Assembly: GCF_041224595.1 (NCBI RefSeq)
Contig: NZ_JBGFGN010000142.1
Span: forward strand, 1-5,830
Reading direction: 5' to 3'
DNA: 5,830 bases
Source: Donghicola sp041224595
GTDB lineage: Bacteria > Pseudomonadota > Alphaproteobacteria > Rhodobacterales > Rhodobacteraceae
Position numbers and translations under genes: made by a program. Of the stretch, positions 5,608 through 5,830 are shown in pieces (positions within the stretch are counted from its first letter, which is position 1; the number at the start of each line of letters is the position of its first letter). The notes under the pieces are model-generated. The model was not told where the DNA came from. It did not search any database and saw nothing but the letters and a program-made list of their open reading frames with translations.

Positions 5608-5830
5608 CTTTGTCTCCTCCCTAGACCGGTGGGCTGGTAGCCAGCTTTCCGGTTTCCCTTGGTTCCGGTAGTTTGGCAGGCCATTCGAACCGCGATACCC
5701 CATTTGGCAACGAAGGACTTTGCGAAGCGGGTTGTCGTGACCATGACCAGCCCGACAGTCGCGAAGGCCAAGCTAAATCCGATCTCGGAATAGCCGGCTT
5801 GGCCTATGAGAACACGGGGGGCTGTCGAGA
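5604..5830 (-). CDS. Unidentified open frame upstream of hupD, partial at window edge
   Basis: One minus-strand frame is open from the window edge (first full codon at 5828) to a TGA at 5606-5604 that overlaps the hupD ATG by 4 nt (ATGA), as happens elsewhere in this operon. It would encode the last 74 residues of a protein. They hold one hydrophobic stretch, IGFSLAFATVGLVMV, followed by a basic tail with TRFAKSFVAKWG. By gene order this should be the end of hupC, the membrane cytochrome b subunit, but I do not see the usual HupC ending (REDI followed by a conserved short helix). It may be a different membrane protein, a frameshifted hupC end, or a chance open frame. About two thirds of its third codon positions are G or C, which does not decide the matter. 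Confidence 0.35.
   Translation of the reverse strand, partial: STAPRVLIGQAGYSEIGFSLAFATVGLVMVTTTRFAKSFVAKWGIAVRMACQTTGTKGNRKAGYQPTGLGRRQR
5616..5620 (-). promoter_or_regulatory. Ribosome binding site of hupD
   Basis: GGAGG on the minus strand, 8 nt before the ATG at 5607, fixes the hupD start and argues against the in-frame ATG at 5703, which has no such site. Confidence 0.7.
5633..5645. repeat. Small hairpin upstream of hupD
   Basis: GCTGG (5633-5637) and CCAGC (5641-5645) form a perfect 5-bp stem with a 3-nt loop, 12 nt before the hupD ribosome binding site. It has no T-run in the direction of transcription. It could be a processing or stability element between the structural and accessory genes, or chance. 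Confidence 0.25.

Noticed and set aside
5608..5703. N-terminal extension of hupD from an ATG at 5703
   Set aside because: It has no ribosome binding site and no family similarity, and the conserved N-terminal strand with its own strong ribosome binding site starts at 5607.
5702..5722. TTTGGCAACGAAGGACTTTGC as a sigma-54 promoter on the plus strand
   Set aside because: The GG to GC spacing is 14 rather than 10 bases, and it points away from the operon.

Overview
The window is a tightly packed, single-direction block of accessory genes for an uptake [NiFe] hydrogenase, all on the minus strand. Read in the direction of transcription (high to low coordinates) the order is hupD, hupF, hupG, hupH, hupJ, hupK, hypA, hypB and the start of a hupR-like response regulator gene. 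This matches the hup/hyp order known from Rhodobacter capsulatus (hupSLC-DFGHJK-hypAB-hupR-hypCDE). Together with the fairly high G+C content, it points to an alphaproteobacterium, most likely of the Rhodobacteraceae. The structural genes hupSLC would be expected above position 5830, and hypCDE below position 1; neither set is visible.

Layout: positions 5604-5830 hold an unidentified open frame that reaches the window edge. Positions 4999-5607 encode the HupD protease. Positions 3411-4995 carry hupF (HypC-like chaperone), hupG (thioredoxin-fold chaperone) and hupH. Positions 2599-3414 carry hupJ, a rubredoxin domain fused to a HybE-type domain. Positions 1719-2597 carry hupK, a degenerate relative of the large subunit. 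Positions 531-1726 carry hypA and hypB for nickel delivery. Positions 121-531 carry a receiver domain that stops abruptly, and positions 1-137 look like the end of an IS21-family insertion sequence. Six of the eight gene junctions are overlaps or gaps of at most 3 nt, so the block looks like one translationally coupled operon.

How the genes work together: HypA and HypB load nickel into the large-subunit precursor. HupF and HupK hold or scaffold the large subunit and its Fe(CN)2CO precursor. HupD then clips the C-terminus once nickel is in place. HupG, HupH and HupJ assist maturation of the small subunit and its iron-sulfur clusters. HupR-type proteins activate hydrogenase transcription.

The main anomaly is the hupR-like gene. 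Only its receiver domain remains, followed by four codons and a stop supplied by the putative IS end. This would remove the AAA+ and DNA-binding domains and could block transcription into hypCDE. No RNA genes or CRISPR arrays were seen. I see no previously undescribed system, but the IS disruption, the HupK remnant motifs and the unassigned frame before hupD merit a second look.
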